The notes under the pieces: generated by a model
What the model saw: the letters and a program-made list of their open reading frames with translations, nothing else
What the model was told of the DNA's origin: nothing
Databases searched by the model: none
Position numbers and translations under genes: made by a program
Shown: positions 38,452 to 47,084 of the stretch, one piece after another
Position numbering within the stretch: position 1 is the stretch's first letter
How the letters are laid out: each line of letters opens with the position of its first letter
Assembly (NCBI GenBank): GCA_023382595.1
Contig: JAHDWB010000010.1
Coordinates: 17,806 to 81,805 of the forward strand
Direction of reading: 5' to 3'
DNA: 64,000 bases
Origin: Anaerolineales bacterium
Lineage (GTDB): Bacteria > Chloroflexota > Anaerolineae > Anaerolineales > Villigracilaceae

Positions 38452-38479
38452 ATTATAGCATGTGGGTGCGAAAAGTCAA
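38452..38479 (-). promoter_or_regulatory. Promoter of the iscX-nuo operon
   Basis: Minus strand TTGACT (38479-38474), 16-base spacer, TATAAT (38457-38452) with TGC before it (extended -10). The transcription start would fall at about 38445, two bases from the GTG start of iscX. Confidence 0.8.
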
Positions 38480-38487
38480 TTTACTTA

Positions 38488-38527
38488 TGCAAAAATATGT
38501 TTGCAAAAATCAAGAAGTGAGTATAAT
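38488..38527 (+). promoter_or_regulatory. Promoter and direct repeat upstream of the SufR-like regulator
   Basis: TTGCAA (38501-38506) and TATAAT (38522-38527) with a 15-base spacer. TGCAAAAAT occurs twice, at 38488-38496 and 38502-38510, 14 bases apart; this may be an operator for the regulator or chance in an AT-rich stretch. Confidence 0.5.
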
Positions 38528-38656
38528 CATGGCTGTTGGATGACAAGCCCGCCTCCGGCTTAACCTTGGGCTGGTTCTGTTTCCCCGGGCAGGTTCCTGC
38601 CTCTATTACCGCGCGACGTACTTTCGGGAGCAAGCTCCCTGACTCCAAACTTTGAA

Positions 38657-39235
38657 ATGACCTCCCGCCAAAAAGTTCTCAACCATCTCAAGAAGACCCG
38701 CTCCGTTTCGGCGCGGGAGATCGCGCGCGCATTGAAGATGTCCGCGCCGAACGTACGGCATCACCTCTCCATCCTGTGCGCGGACGGGCGCATCGAAATG
38801 ACCGAGTCCCGCCCGCTTGATGGGCGCGGCAGACCGGAAAAATTATATTCGCTGGCGCAGTCTGCGCTGGGAGATAACCTGTCCGTTCTGGCGGATGTGC
38901 TGCTGGACGAGGGTATGGATGCGGAGCGGATCGGGAAGCGTATTGCCGAGACGCATGGATTGAGCGAATTTGCCAGCCAGCCGATCGCAAAACGCTTGAA
39001 CCTGCTCATCGAGCGGCTAAACGAAATGCACTATCAGGCGCGTTGGGAGGCGGGCGCGGAGGGTCCGCGCATCATCTTCGGACGCTGCCCGTACTCAAAG
39101 GTGATTGAGAACCATCCCGAACTCTGTACAATGGATGAAGCGATGCTCAAGACTGCCCTGGCGCGGACGGTTCACCCTGTGCGCCGCGGCGGTCTCAAAC
39201 CCGGCATGTGCCCATTCCTGTTCGAGATCGGATAA
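38657..39235 (+). CDS. SufR-like winged-helix regulator with a Cys cluster
   Basis: 192 aa. Winged helix at about residues 1-70 (SAREIARALKMSAPNVRHHLSIL, wing with GRGRPEKLYSL). The C-terminal part has C144, C157 and C185 (GRCPYSKVIENHPELC, KPGMCPFLFEIG). C144-x12-C157 is exactly the first spacing of the SufR [4Fe-4S] motif; the third SufR cysteine is missing and the fourth is shifted by one. It may still bind a cluster with another ligand. Divergent from iscX-nuo, so this operon is a likely target. Confidence 0.8.
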   Translation: MTSRQKVLNHLKKTRSVSAREIARALKMSAPNVRHHLSILCADGRIEMTESRPLDGRGRPEKLYSLAQSALGDNLSVLADVLLDEGMDAERIGKRIAETHGLSEFASQPIAKRLNLLIERLNEMHYQARWEAGAEGPRIIFGRCPYSKVIENHPELCTMDEAMLKTALARTVHPVRRGGLKPGMCPFLFEIG

Positions 39236-39238
39236 GGT

Positions 39239-39769
39239 ATGCTGACATTTTACGAATTTACAGAAGATGATCTGAAGTCGAACCGCAATGGTTTTATCAC
39301 ACCGCGCCAAAGGGAATGGGTGAAAGGATTTGCGAAGGGCATCAGCCGCTCCCAGCGGGGAACGGTGAAGTTCGCGATCATCTTCCCGTTCATTGGGCTG
39401 TGCCTGATCTTGGGAATGAGTTTTTCCAATGAAAGCGCGCGGACGGCGTTGTTGTCCGACCCGATGAATTTGATCGTCCTTGTTCTCGTCGTGCCTCTTG
39501 TGATCGGTATTTTTTTGTTGAGCATCTTTTTTGCCGACCGCCGCGCCGCCCGTCTTTCCGAAGCGGAATTAAAGAAAGCGGAGGGGACGGTGAAACTGGA
39601 TGAGGAACACTCGAGGGTCGGTCCAACCTATTTTGTGCGCGTCGGGAAGACGGAATTCAAGTTTGGCGAGGATGTCAGCGAATATTTTACAGCAGGTGGA
39701 ACATACCGCATCTTTTACTGCGAAACATCCATGTTGAAGTTGATATTGTCGTACGAAAAGGTCGCATAG
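39239..39769 (+). CDS. Unknown membrane protein with two transmembrane segments
   Basis: 176 aa, starting three bases after the SufR-like gene, so probably co-transcribed. A soluble head (MLTFYEFTEDDLKSNRNGFIT, PRQREWVKGFAKGISRSQRG) is followed by two hydrophobic segments (FAIIFPFIGLCLILGMSF and LIVLVLVVPLVIGIFLLSIFF) and a soluble tail with a beta-rich part (VGPTYFVRVGKTEFKF, GGTYRIFYCETS). No family name is recognised. Confidence 0.75.
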   Translation: MLTFYEFTEDDLKSNRNGFITPRQREWVKGFAKGISRSQRGTVKFAIIFPFIGLCLILGMSFSNESARTALLSDPMNLIVLVLVVPLVIGIFLLSIFFADRRAARLSEAELKKAEGTVKLDEEHSRVGPTYFVRVGKTEFKFGEDVSEYFTAGGTYRIFYCETSMLKLILSYEKVA

Positions 39770-39786
39770 AGCGATTCAAAGTCTGG

Positions 39787-40221
39787 TTACCCGGAGGGGA
39801 TGTACTCCTTTTGCATCACCTCGATGTTTGCCGCCTCCAGAAAGGCGACGGCGTTCCCGTCGGTGCGGTAGGAGACGCTGTACACGATGCGCGCAATGCC
39901 GGCGTTGATGAGCGCCTTGGTGCAGTTGATGCAGGGCAGGTGGGTGACGTAACAGGTTGCGCCCTTGGTGGAAACACCGTGCAACGCGGCTTGGATGATG
40001 GCGTTGGTCTCGGCATGGATGGTACGCACGCAGTGACCGTCCACCATCAGGTGACCGGCTTCGTCGCAGTGCGCCTGACCTGCGGGCGAGCCGTTGAAAC
40101 CGGTGGTCAGGATGCGCTTGTCGCGCACCAGCACACAACCGACATAGGCGCGTTCACAGGTGCTGCGTTCCGATACAGCATAGGCGATCTTCAGGAAATA
40201 AGAGTCCCAGTCTGGGCGCAT
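39787..40221 (-). CDS. dCMP deaminase family protein
   Basis: 144 aa from ATG 40221 (an in-frame start at 40269 lacks support). Zinc-dependent cytidine/deoxycytidylate deaminase: zinc ligands H69 in HAE (with catalytic E71), and C97/C100 in PCINC. The N-terminus RPDWDSYFLKIAYAVSERSTC and ILTTGFNGSPAG are typical of dCMP deaminase (ComEB type). It converts dCMP to dUMP for thymidylate synthesis. Single gene, divergent from the next. Confidence 0.93.
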   Translation of the reverse strand: MRPDWDSYFLKIAYAVSERSTCERAYVGCVLVRDKRILTTGFNGSPAGQAHCDEAGHLMVDGHCVRTIHAETNAIIQAALHGVSTKGATCYVTHLPCINCTKALINAGIARIVYSVSYRTDGNAVAFLEAANIEVMQKEYIPSG

Positions 40222-40301
40222 GGTATTTCTCCGTTTGTATGATTTTGCGCAATTGTACCCTTTTTGCATTCGCGGGGTTTTATCTGAAAAGGAGTTTTAC
40301 C

Positions 40302-41543
40302 ATGTCTGAAAATACGCGTAGTTCATCTTTCTATGACCGTCCGAACGTCGAAAAGGACGTGATTCCGGTCGGCGGCGGGGTGCCGATCGGCTTGGAGGGA
40401 GTATTCAACTCCGAGCTGGGGATCGGAGGCGCGTACGGTTCCTGGGGTGAAAGTTTCGACAATGCGCACCTCCCGTCGTTCGTCGAGAAGCGTCTGGGTA
40501 CGCCTCTCAGCACGGACGATGTGCTGAATCTATCCGAGTTGGGTTTTGACTACCGCCAACACATCCCCGAACTGGACCCGAAACAACACCTTGAACTGGA
40601 ACTGGAAGTGGGCGTGCGCCTGCTCAAGAAGTCGCTGCAGGTGTGCGGCTGGGACGCATCGGAGGTGGATGGTGTGCTGATCGGCATGAGCGGACCGGTG
40701 GCGGACGATTATGTCTCGCAGATCTCGCGCATGGCGGGCATCCCTGAATCCGCGTTGAAGGTCAGCGTGCACAAGGCATGCGACGGTTCGATGGGCGCGC
40801 TGCACCTGGCGTTGAATCCGAACCTTGCCAAGCCGGGCAGCTTCAACATCGCCGAACACCTGCGCGGGAAGAAGGTGCTGGTGGGCGGCATCGAAGGCTT
40901 GAGCCGCTTTACCTGCGGCGCAAAGGACAAGAACGCGCTGCAGTTGTTCGGCAACGGCATGGGCGTGATCGGGCTGGTGCCGGGCGGTAATATGAAATTC
41001 CTGACCGGCAAGAGCTTCGAGAATTACGATTCGGAAGGTTTGCTGGCGGTGCGGATGTATTACCCGCATTCGCGCTCGACGGCGGCGGACAACTCGATGG
41101 TGGATGTGGTACAGGAAAGCAGTGACCACATCCGCGTTGCCGGATTGATGAACGAGCCCAAGGACGGCGCCTCGGTGGAAATGGCGGGGCTGATGGGCAT
41201 GGTGAAGCTGTTCGTGCGCAACGGGGTGCAGGTGGTCGAGGACGTGTACCGCGATTATCAACAACTGATGGACAGGCTCGGGCAGTCGGGCAAGTCCATT
41301 ACGATGGGCATCGTGCACCACGCCAATTACAAGATCAACGCCTTGAAAGCCAAGCATCTTTCCAAACTGGGGATCGAATTCCCGATGCCCTGGCTGTTGA
41401 GCGATTTTGGGAATGTCAGCGCGGCATCCAACATGATCGCTTTCCTGCGCCAACTGCCGGAGATCAAACTGGGTGACCACATCCTGTTCGACGGCTTCGG
41501 CGCAGGGACGTATTACGATGTGATGGCTGTGGCGATGGAATAA
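40302..41543 (+). CDS. KAS III/HMG-CoA-synthase-like thiolase-fold enzyme
   Basis: 413 aa from ATG 40302 (AAGGAG upstream). Thiolase superfamily with the FabH-type triad C160 (HKACDGSMGAL), H339 (VHHANYKIN) and N371 (FGNVSAAS). It carries an N-terminal extension (about 1-95, GGVPIGLEGVFNSELGIGG) absent from FabH. It would condense an acyl thioester with malonyl- or acetyl-derived units; the product is unknown. It stands alone, without fab or mevalonate genes nearby. Confidence 0.85.
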   Translation: MSENTRSSSFYDRPNVEKDVIPVGGGVPIGLEGVFNSELGIGGAYGSWGESFDNAHLPSFVEKRLGTPLSTDDVLNLSELGFDYRQHIPELDPKQHLELELEVGVRLLKKSLQVCGWDASEVDGVLIGMSGPVADDYVSQISRMAGIPESALKVSVHKACDGSMGALHLALNPNLAKPGSFNIAEHLRGKKVLVGGIEGLSRFTCGAKDKNALQLFGNGMGVIGLVPGGNMKFLTGKSFENYDSEGLLAVRMYYPHSRSTAADNSMVDVVQESSDHIRVAGLMNEPKDGASVEMAGLMGMVKLFVRNGVQVVEDVYRDYQQLMDRLGQSGKSITMGIVHHANYKINALKAKHLSKLGIEFPMPWLLSDFGNVSAASNMIAFLRQLPEIKLGDHILFDGFGAGTYYDVMAVAME

Positions 41544-41582
41544 GCGCCTGTCATTGCGAAGCAATCTCTATCAGTATGGAAA

Positions 41583-41608
41583 ACAACCCCGGCATTTGCC
41601 GGGGTTGT
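41583..41608. terminator. Hairpin between the KAS III-like gene and glmS
   Basis: 12-bp stem ACAACCCCGGCA / TGCCGGGGTTGT with a 2-base loop, in the gap between the converging ends of the two genes. It can serve both strands. Confidence 0.75.
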
Positions 41609-41630
41609 CGCTTGAATTTTGTGTAACGCT

Positions 41631-43472
41631 TTATTCCACCGTTACGCTCTTCGCGAGATTTCTGGGTTGATCCACATCCAGCCCGCGGATGGCGGCGATG
41701 TGATAGGCGAGCATTTGCAATGGCAGGACGGTCACGATGGGGGAGAGCATCCACGGCGTTTCGGGAACCCACAGGACGTGGTCTGCCATGTTCTTGACCA
41801 GTTCATCGCCCTCGGTGGCGACCGCCACCACAATGCCTCCGCGCGCCTTCGCCTGCTGGATCTGCGAGATCATCTTCTCGTGCCAGGGGTCTTTCGGCGC
41901 AAGGCATATGACCGGCATTTCCTCGTCGATCAATGCGATGGGACCGTGCTTCATCTCACCGGCGGGGTAGCCCTCGGCGTGGATGTAGGAGATCTCCTTG
42001 AGCTTCAACGCGCCCTCGTAGGCGATCGGCATGTTGATGCCGCGCCCGAGGTACAGACAGCCGCGGATGTCCTTGAGGGAATGCGCGACGGTCTCGATCT
42101 CGGCTTCGGTATCCATCACGCGCCCGGCAAGGTCGGGGACGAGGCGCAGGTCGGAGACCAATTCATAACGCGTCTTTTCGTCGATCACGCCGCGCAGGTC
42201 CGCCAGCAGGATGGCAAGCATGTACTGGTTCACCAGCGGGGCGGTGAACGCCTTGGTGGAGGCGACCCCGATCTCGGGTCCGGTCTGCATCGCGATATAG
42301 CCGTCCGCGATGCGCATGGCTTGCGAGCCGATGGCGTTGACGATGCTCCACACGATGCCGCCCTTGCGGCGTCCCTCCTCCATCGCGGCGAGCGTATCCG
42401 CTGTTTCGCCGGATTGCGAAATGGCGAGGATGACCGTGTTCTCGTCCACGATCGGGTCGCTGTAGCGGAATTCCGAGCCGATCACCACTTCCACGGGGAT
42501 GCGGGCGATCTTTTCGATCAGGTATTTGCCGACCATGCCCGCGTAGGCGGCGGTGCCGCAGGCGGTGATGTAAATGCGCTGGATGCGTTTGGCAAGCTCG
42601 GGGGTGAGATTCAGCTCGGGCAGGCGGATCCGCCCTTCCTGAAAGTTGACGCGCCCCGCCAGGGTGTCCGTCAGCGCGCGCACCTGCTCGTGGATCTCTT
42701 TCTGCATGAAGTGGCGGTATTCGCCCTTCTCCGCCGAGACCGCATCCCACGCGATGGTGTGGATCTCGGGCGTTACCTCCTCGCCGTCCAGTGTTTCGAC
42801 GCGCACGCCTTCGCGCGTGATGACCGCCATCTGGCGCGACTCGAGGAAGATCACGCGGCGGGTGTGTTCCAGAATGGCGGGGATGTCCGAGGCGATGAAA
42901 TTCTCATGCTCGCCCAGCCCGATCACCACGCCGCCGGCGTTGCCGATGCGCGCCGTGACGATCTTATCCGGCTCATCGGTGGACATGAGCAGGACGACGT
43001 TCGCGCCTGAGATGTTGCTGAAGGTGCGGCGCGCCGCCTCCACGAAATCCACGCCCGAAGCGTGGTGGTGCTCCGCCAGATGCACGATGGTCTCGGTGTC
43101 CGTCTCGGAGTTGAAGGTCACGCCTTCACTGGTCAGGTCGTCCTTCAACTCGAGGAAATTCTCCACGATGCCGTTATGGACGACGACCATTTTGCCGCTG
43201 CTGCCGACGTGCGGGTGCGCATTGCGCGCAGACGGCGCGCCGTGGGTTGCCCAGCGCGTATGCCCGATGCCCGGCGCTCCGGTGAGCGGGGATTTATTGA
43301 CAAGGTCGATCAATTGGGATAGTTTGCCCGCGTCGCGGCGCACTTCGATCTGACTGCCTTTGATGACAGCCACACCAGCCGAGTCATAGCCGCGGTATTC
43401 GAGCCGTTTTAAGCCGTTGAGAATAATGGGCGTCGCATCGCGCGCGCCGACATATCCGACGATTCCACACAT
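41631..43472 (-). CDS. glmS: Glucosamine-6-phosphate synthase GlmS
   Basis: 613 aa. N-terminal glutaminase with catalytic C2 (MCGIVGYVG), RLEYRGYDSAG and GHTRWATHG; two SIS sugar isomerase domains (ACGTAAYAG, SQSGETADTLAA, GRGINMPIAYEGALKLKEISY) and the C-terminal DQPRNLAKSVTVE. It makes glucosamine-6-phosphate from fructose-6-phosphate and glutamine, the first step to cell-wall UDP-GlcNAc. GGAGG precedes the ATG. Expression is likely controlled by the ribozyme in the leader, which self-cleaves when GlcN6P is bound. Confidence 0.98.
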   Translation of the reverse strand: MCGIVGYVGARDATPIILNGLKRLEYRGYDSAGVAVIKGSQIEVRRDAGKLSQLIDLVNKSPLTGAPGIGHTRWATHGAPSARNAHPHVGSSGKMVVVHNGIVENFLELKDDLTSEGVTFNSETDTETIVHLAEHHHASGVDFVEAARRTFSNISGANVVLLMSTDEPDKIVTARIGNAGGVVIGLGEHENFIASDIPAILEHTRRVIFLESRQMAVITREGVRVETLDGEEVTPEIHTIAWDAVSAEKGEYRHFMQKEIHEQVRALTDTLAGRVNFQEGRIRLPELNLTPELAKRIQRIYITACGTAAYAGMVGKYLIEKIARIPVEVVIGSEFRYSDPIVDENTVILAISQSGETADTLAAMEEGRRKGGIVWSIVNAIGSQAMRIADGYIAMQTGPEIGVASTKAFTAPLVNQYMLAILLADLRGVIDEKTRYELVSDLRLVPDLAGRVMDTEAEIETVAHSLKDIRGCLYLGRGINMPIAYEGALKLKEISYIHAEGYPAGEMKHGPIALIDEEMPVICLAPKDPWHEKMISQIQQAKARGGIVVAVATEGDELVKNMADHVLWVPETPWMLSPIVTVLPLQMLAYHIAAIRGLDVDQPRNLAKSVTVE

Positions 43473-43550
43473 GGTAGGGGATCCTCCAAATTTTAGTTAG
43501 ATTGGATGCCAAAGCCCCGGCGCCTCTCACGTACCCGACGCCTGATGACC

Positions 43551-43812
43551 GGCATTGATTTTTGTGCCACCCTTTGCCGTTTTGTCCCTGCAGTTGCCCG
43601 CCGGGCGTTATGGGCAAAGTTTTTTCTTGGAGGGAAAGATGGATCGGGGTATGGCATACCCGCAGGGCTTCCGCTGATCTCTCGATTTTCCCTGTCCGCT
43701 GGCTGGATGGCTGCAAAGCAGCTCATTACCCGGACAGGTACACTCCATTTCGCAATGGAGAACCCTGGTCCTCGTCAACTCCGACCGGTTTTTCAGGTCA
43801 AAGTCCATGCGC
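43551..43812 (-). ncRNA. glmS ribozyme (GlcN6P-activated self-cleaving riboswitch) with a long insertion
   Basis: On the minus strand, upstream of glmS: cleavage site A43813/G43812 in ACA-GCGCATGGAC; P1 GACTTTGACC/GGTCGGAGTT; the core AGTTGACGAGG (43780-43770); P2 CAGGG (43767-43763) with CCCTG (43667-43663); ATCGAG (43686-43681) and AGCGGAAGCCC; P3 GGGTATGCCATACCC; P4 CTTTGCC with GGCAAAG and the GGGACAAA element (43587-43580). These match the known glmS ribozyme elements in order. About 70 bases with two extra hairpins (43760-43690) are inserted inside P2. Confidence 0.9.
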
Positions 43813-43863
43813 TGTCTTTCCCGTTTTGTTTTTTCGGTGCGCCTCCTTTCGTTAATTGGCGGG

Positions 43864-43869
43864 ATTATA
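43864..43869 (-). promoter_or_regulatory. Probable -10 box for glmS
   Basis: TATAAT on the minus strand at 43869-43864. A matching -35 is not clear because the preceding terminator hairpin occupies that position. Transcription would start about 44 bases before the ribozyme cleavage site. Confidence 0.5.
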
Positions 43870-43873
43870 CCGT

Positions 43874-43915
43874 AAAAGTACCGCCAGCCGTTGATGGTTG
43901 GCGGTACTTTTTTTT
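43874..43915. terminator. Terminator after the pseudopilin cluster
   Basis: Stem AAAAGTACCGCCA / TTGGCGGTACTTTT around GCCGTTGATGG, with a T8 run on the plus strand and TTTTA on the minus strand. It separates the pseudopilin genes from the glmS leader. Confidence 0.8.
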
Positions 43916-43929
43916 CGCTCAGAAGTTTG

Positions 43930-45465
43930 TTAGCAGTCCGTACAGAACGGCGTGTTCGTCGGCGTGCGGGTTGGCGTACGGGTCGGCGTGCGGGTCGGCG
44001 ATGGCAGGATGACCGTCGGGGTACGTGTCGGCGTGCGTGACGGCGTCAGCGTGCGCGTCGGCGTGTTCGACGGCGTCGGTGTGCGCGAGGGCGTCGGTGT
44101 GCGCGAGACGGTCGGCGTGCGCGAAGGGGTATTGGTGATGGTCGGGGTGCGCGACGGCAACGGGGTGTTGGTGATGGTTGGCGTGCGCGACGGGGTGTAG
44201 GTCAGGGTGGGCGTGGGCGTGAAGTTGTTGATGCTGGCGTTGACCACACAGGTGCCCCAGCCGGGGAACTCAAAGACCAGGCTGACGTTCCAGATGCCGT
44301 TCCAGGTAGTGTTGGTAAAACGTGCGCGGTGTTCTAGTTGTGTGCCGCCGCCGTTGATGATCTCGCTGTTCGGCGCGCCGGGCAGTCCGTTGTAACTGAT
44401 GGGTGAGGCGTTCATCGTGTTGGCGGGGTCCCAATACCGGGTGGCGAACTGGAAGTAATCGAATCTTCGCGTGCCCGCCAGCGGCGAGGGCAGCCAGCTC
44501 ACCTGGGAGCTGATCAGGTAGGCGGGCGAGAAATTGTTGTTACGCACGCGCGCGTCGAGGAAGTTGCTGTTAAAGCGGATGCGGTTGATGGATATCAGAT
44601 TGCAGGACGGCACCGGCGTGTTGGTCGGCGTGCGCGTCATGGTCGGGGTGCGCGTGATGGTGGGCGTGGACGTGATCGACGGTGTCCAAGTCGGCGTGCG
44701 CGTCGGCGTGTTGGTCGGCGTGAACGTATTGGTCGGCGTGTGTGAAGGCGTGGGCGTATTGGTGGGGGTGTTATACACAAAGCCGCCGCCGCCATCGTCA
44801 GGATCGGGGGGGGGGAAGTTCATGATCTGCGCGCTTTCAAAGGTCTCGTTGCGCCCCACGCGGTAGGAAGCAAGATGGATCATCTCCGGCTGGATGCCGA
44901 AGATGGGCAGGACAATGAATGTGAAATTGTAATCCGTGGCAACAATGACGATATCGCCGGGGTCTCCAGCGCTTCCGTTCGTGCCTCCGCCTAAAGTGGT
45001 GCATTCCGCATATCGGACCGGACTTCCCATTTGCGGGCGGTTGATGATCTGCCCAACCGGGTCGGCGACGGATGCGTCCGGTTCAGGACCCGCGCAGACC
45101 GTGACCTTGAGAAAATCACTCTCGGTTTGGGGCAAACTTTCGTCGTACCCGAAGCCGATGATCACGCGTTTGGTTTCGTCCCGAATGGAGGGCAGGCGCG
45201 CCGTTTTGATCTTTGCATCCTTGTTTTCACCTGTACAGAAGCTGCTCGGCGCGTCCGGGCAATAATCATTCTCAAATGTACCTGCGGTGGCGTAGCGCAG
45301 ACCGAAGCGGGTCGAGTTCTCCACGATCAACCAGGCGTAGAACAGGCGCCCGAACTCAAGCAAACCCACCAACAGCAGCAGCAGGATGGGGATGATCAGC
45401 GCAAACTCCACCATGGCTTGCGCCCGTTTGGGTGGCGGATAATAGTGTTTGGTCGAATGATTCAT
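43930..45465 (-). CDS. TadE-like pseudopilin with long Thr/Pro repeat tails
   Basis: 511 aa from ATG 45465 (GGAG eight bases upstream). TadE N-terminus: basic head then [28 protein letters not shown], the membrane helix also serving as the pilin-like signal. Residues about 60-230 are a soluble domain; then a Thr/Pro repeat ([17 protein letters not shown], about 240-290), a beta domain (about 290-420, [12 protein letters not shown]), and a second repeat of about 85 residues to the stop. Such linkers are often O-glycosylated. It is the last gene of the pseudopilin cluster. Confidence 0.85.
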   Translation of the reverse strand: MNHSTKHYYPPPKRAQAMVEFALIIPILLLLLVGLLEFGRLFYAWLIVENSTRFGLRYATAGTFENDYCPDAPSSFCTGENKDAKIKTARLPSIRDETKRVIIGFGYDESLPQTESDFLKVTVCAGPEPDASVADPVGQIINRPQMGSPVRYAECTTLGGGTNGSAGDPGDIVIVATDYNFTFIVLPIFGIQPEMIHLASYRVGRNETFESAQIMNFPPPDPDDGGGGFVYNTPTNTPTPSHTPTNTFTPTNTPTRTPTWTPSITSTPTITRTPTMTRTPTNTPVPSCNLISINRIRFNSNFLDARVRNNNFSPAYLISSQVSWLPSPLAGTRRFDYFQFATRYWDPANTMNASPISYNGLPGAPNSEIINGGGTQLEHRARFTNTTWNGIWNVSLVFEFPGWGTCVVNASINNFTPTPTLTYTPSRTPTITNTPLPSRTPTITNTPSRTPTVSRTPTPSRTPTPSNTPTRTLTPSRTPTRTPTVILPSPTRTPTRTPTRTPTNTPFCTDC

Positions 45466-45494
45466 AATGAACTCCAAATGAATAAAGGCTGCTG

Positions 45495-47057
45495 CTATTG
45501 CGAGATCTTGGTCGCAATATTTCTTGCAATGATATCAAAGATGTTGCGCAGCGTCTGGCTGGTGGGCGCGAAAAAATAATTTCCGTGGTTGATATTTGGG
45601 TTGAGGGTATTGCCTGCTTCCTCGGCAATGTATTCCAGCAGGAATTCAGCGGGCGGAGGTTCGTTCGGGATGATCTGGAAGCCATTGCCCCGCGGCGGAC
45701 TTTGAATCTGATTGCCCAGCCCGATGGTATAGATGGTCACGCCCGTGCCGGTCTTCATCGCGGCGAGGTTATCCGCCATGTCGCGTGCATAGTCTTCCGC
45801 ATCGTACAAGGAGATCAGGAAAGGTTCCTGATCGTAATCCGGGTGCGGGTTGGTGTACAGCACCAGCGGATCGTCGGCACTGTGGCGCGTGCTGGGATAG
45901 GGGTCGCGGCACCAGGGATCTTGTTGCTGGCTGAGCAGCCAGGTGTTGGGCGGGCAGAAGCCGAAGGGATAGGCTTCGGTCGCGTCGGTGGAATTTGCCG
46001 GTCCCGAGGCAAGCACGACGACCACCCACAGCGACTCAGGACGCTGGTTGTTTTCGTCGCCGCTGCCGGAGAGGGCATGTTGGGCGAGCTTTAATGTCCC
46101 GCCGATATTGCTGGACGGGCAGGAGGATGGGTCGGCCCAGTAATCGTTGCCATATTGTTCATAGATATGGCAAAACGCTCTTTCAAAGTTGTTATCGATG
46201 AATAGCAGGCACTCGCCGGGCGCGGGCGATTCGCCTTCCTCAAGATCGAGGTCGCACCTGTGGGGCTGAAAGACCTTCAGGGTATCGATGGAATACAAAA
46301 TGCCGTCGCGGCTGAAGGTCAGCGGCAGGACCTCGACCGGGTCGCGGTCGGCGCCGGGCGTCTGCCCGGTCATCGCGATGACAGAGACGCGGTCGTAGCC
46401 GAAGTAGATCAGTGAATCCACGAACTCGAGCGCGACATCCTTGACGCGGCGCAGTGGCTCGCAGTTGTCGGCGGCATTGCATGCCTCGGGGTTATCTCCC
46501 GGGCTGGATGCCAGATTGCCGTCCGTCTCGTATGCCATACTTCCGGATGTGTCGATGACCAGCACCAGGTCAATCGTCGCCGCTTCACCCACGGCGCTGG
46601 CGTTCAGCGTCACACTGCGGATGCCAAGCACCTTGAGGAATGCCAGCGGCACCTCCGCATTGGCGGTCACCTCGACCAATTTGCGGTTGTTGACCGGGTT
46701 GCCTACCGGGTCGGGGTTGCACAAGGTCGGGCGCACGTCCGCCGCGTCCTCACAGGTCGCAACGGTAATATTGCTGACGTTCTCGGTTTGGTTCAAGCGC
46801 AGCATATTGCCTGCCGCGTTTTCCATCATGGCAACGTTAAGATCGCCGGTGTCCGGGTCGGGGCGGTATTCCTGGGCGGCGGCAATGGCGGCGGCATCCA
46901 CGCTCCGTTTGAGCTTGCCGTACTCGATCAGCACCAAGCCGGTGTCAGTCACCAGCCCGACCATTGCCACAAGCCCGACAAAGGCAAAGATGATCAGGAC
47001 GATCGCCTGTCCGCGCTCCGATCTTTTCAGTAGTTTTCTGTAGTAGTTCATGCTCAT
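45495..47057 (-). CDS. TadG-like protein with a von Willebrand A domain
   Basis: 520 aa. N-terminal TadG/TadE-type helix ([25 protein letters not shown]), a helical Flp-processing region ([17 protein letters not shown]), then a vWA domain with the MIDAS motif DTSGS ([15 protein letters not shown], about residue 170). The rest is a large extracellular part with several cysteines. In Tad pili, TadG proteins help secretion and attachment. The neighbours are TadE-like genes on the same strand. Confidence 0.87.
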   Translation of the reverse strand: MSMNYYRKLLKRSERGQAIVLIIFAFVGLVAMVGLVTDTGLVLIEYGKLKRSVDAAAIAAAQEYRPDPDTGDLNVAMMENAAGNMLRLNQTENVSNITVATCEDAADVRPTLCNPDPVGNPVNNRKLVEVTANAEVPLAFLKVLGIRSVTLNASAVGEAATIDLVLVIDTSGSMAYETDGNLASSPGDNPEACNAADNCEPLRRVKDVALEFVDSLIYFGYDRVSVIAMTGQTPGADRDPVEVLPLTFSRDGILYSIDTLKVFQPHRCDLDLEEGESPAPGECLLFIDNNFERAFCHIYEQYGNDYWADPSSCPSSNIGGTLKLAQHALSGSGDENNQRPESLWVVVVLASGPANSTDATEAYPFGFCPPNTWLLSQQQDPWCRDPYPSTRHSADDPLVLYTNPHPDYDQEPFLISLYDAEDYARDMADNLAAMKTGTGVTIYTIGLGNQIQSPPRGNGFQIIPNEPPPAEFLLEYIAEEAGNTLNPNINHGNYFFAPTSQTLRNIFDIIARNIATKISQ

Positions 47058-47084
47058 TATGATTCCAGTATAAAATAAAAGGCT

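Noticed and set aside
43506..44012. Plus-strand frames across the glmS leader
   Set aside because: They overlap the ribozyme and terminator on the opposite strand; the RNA structure explains the sequence conservation better.
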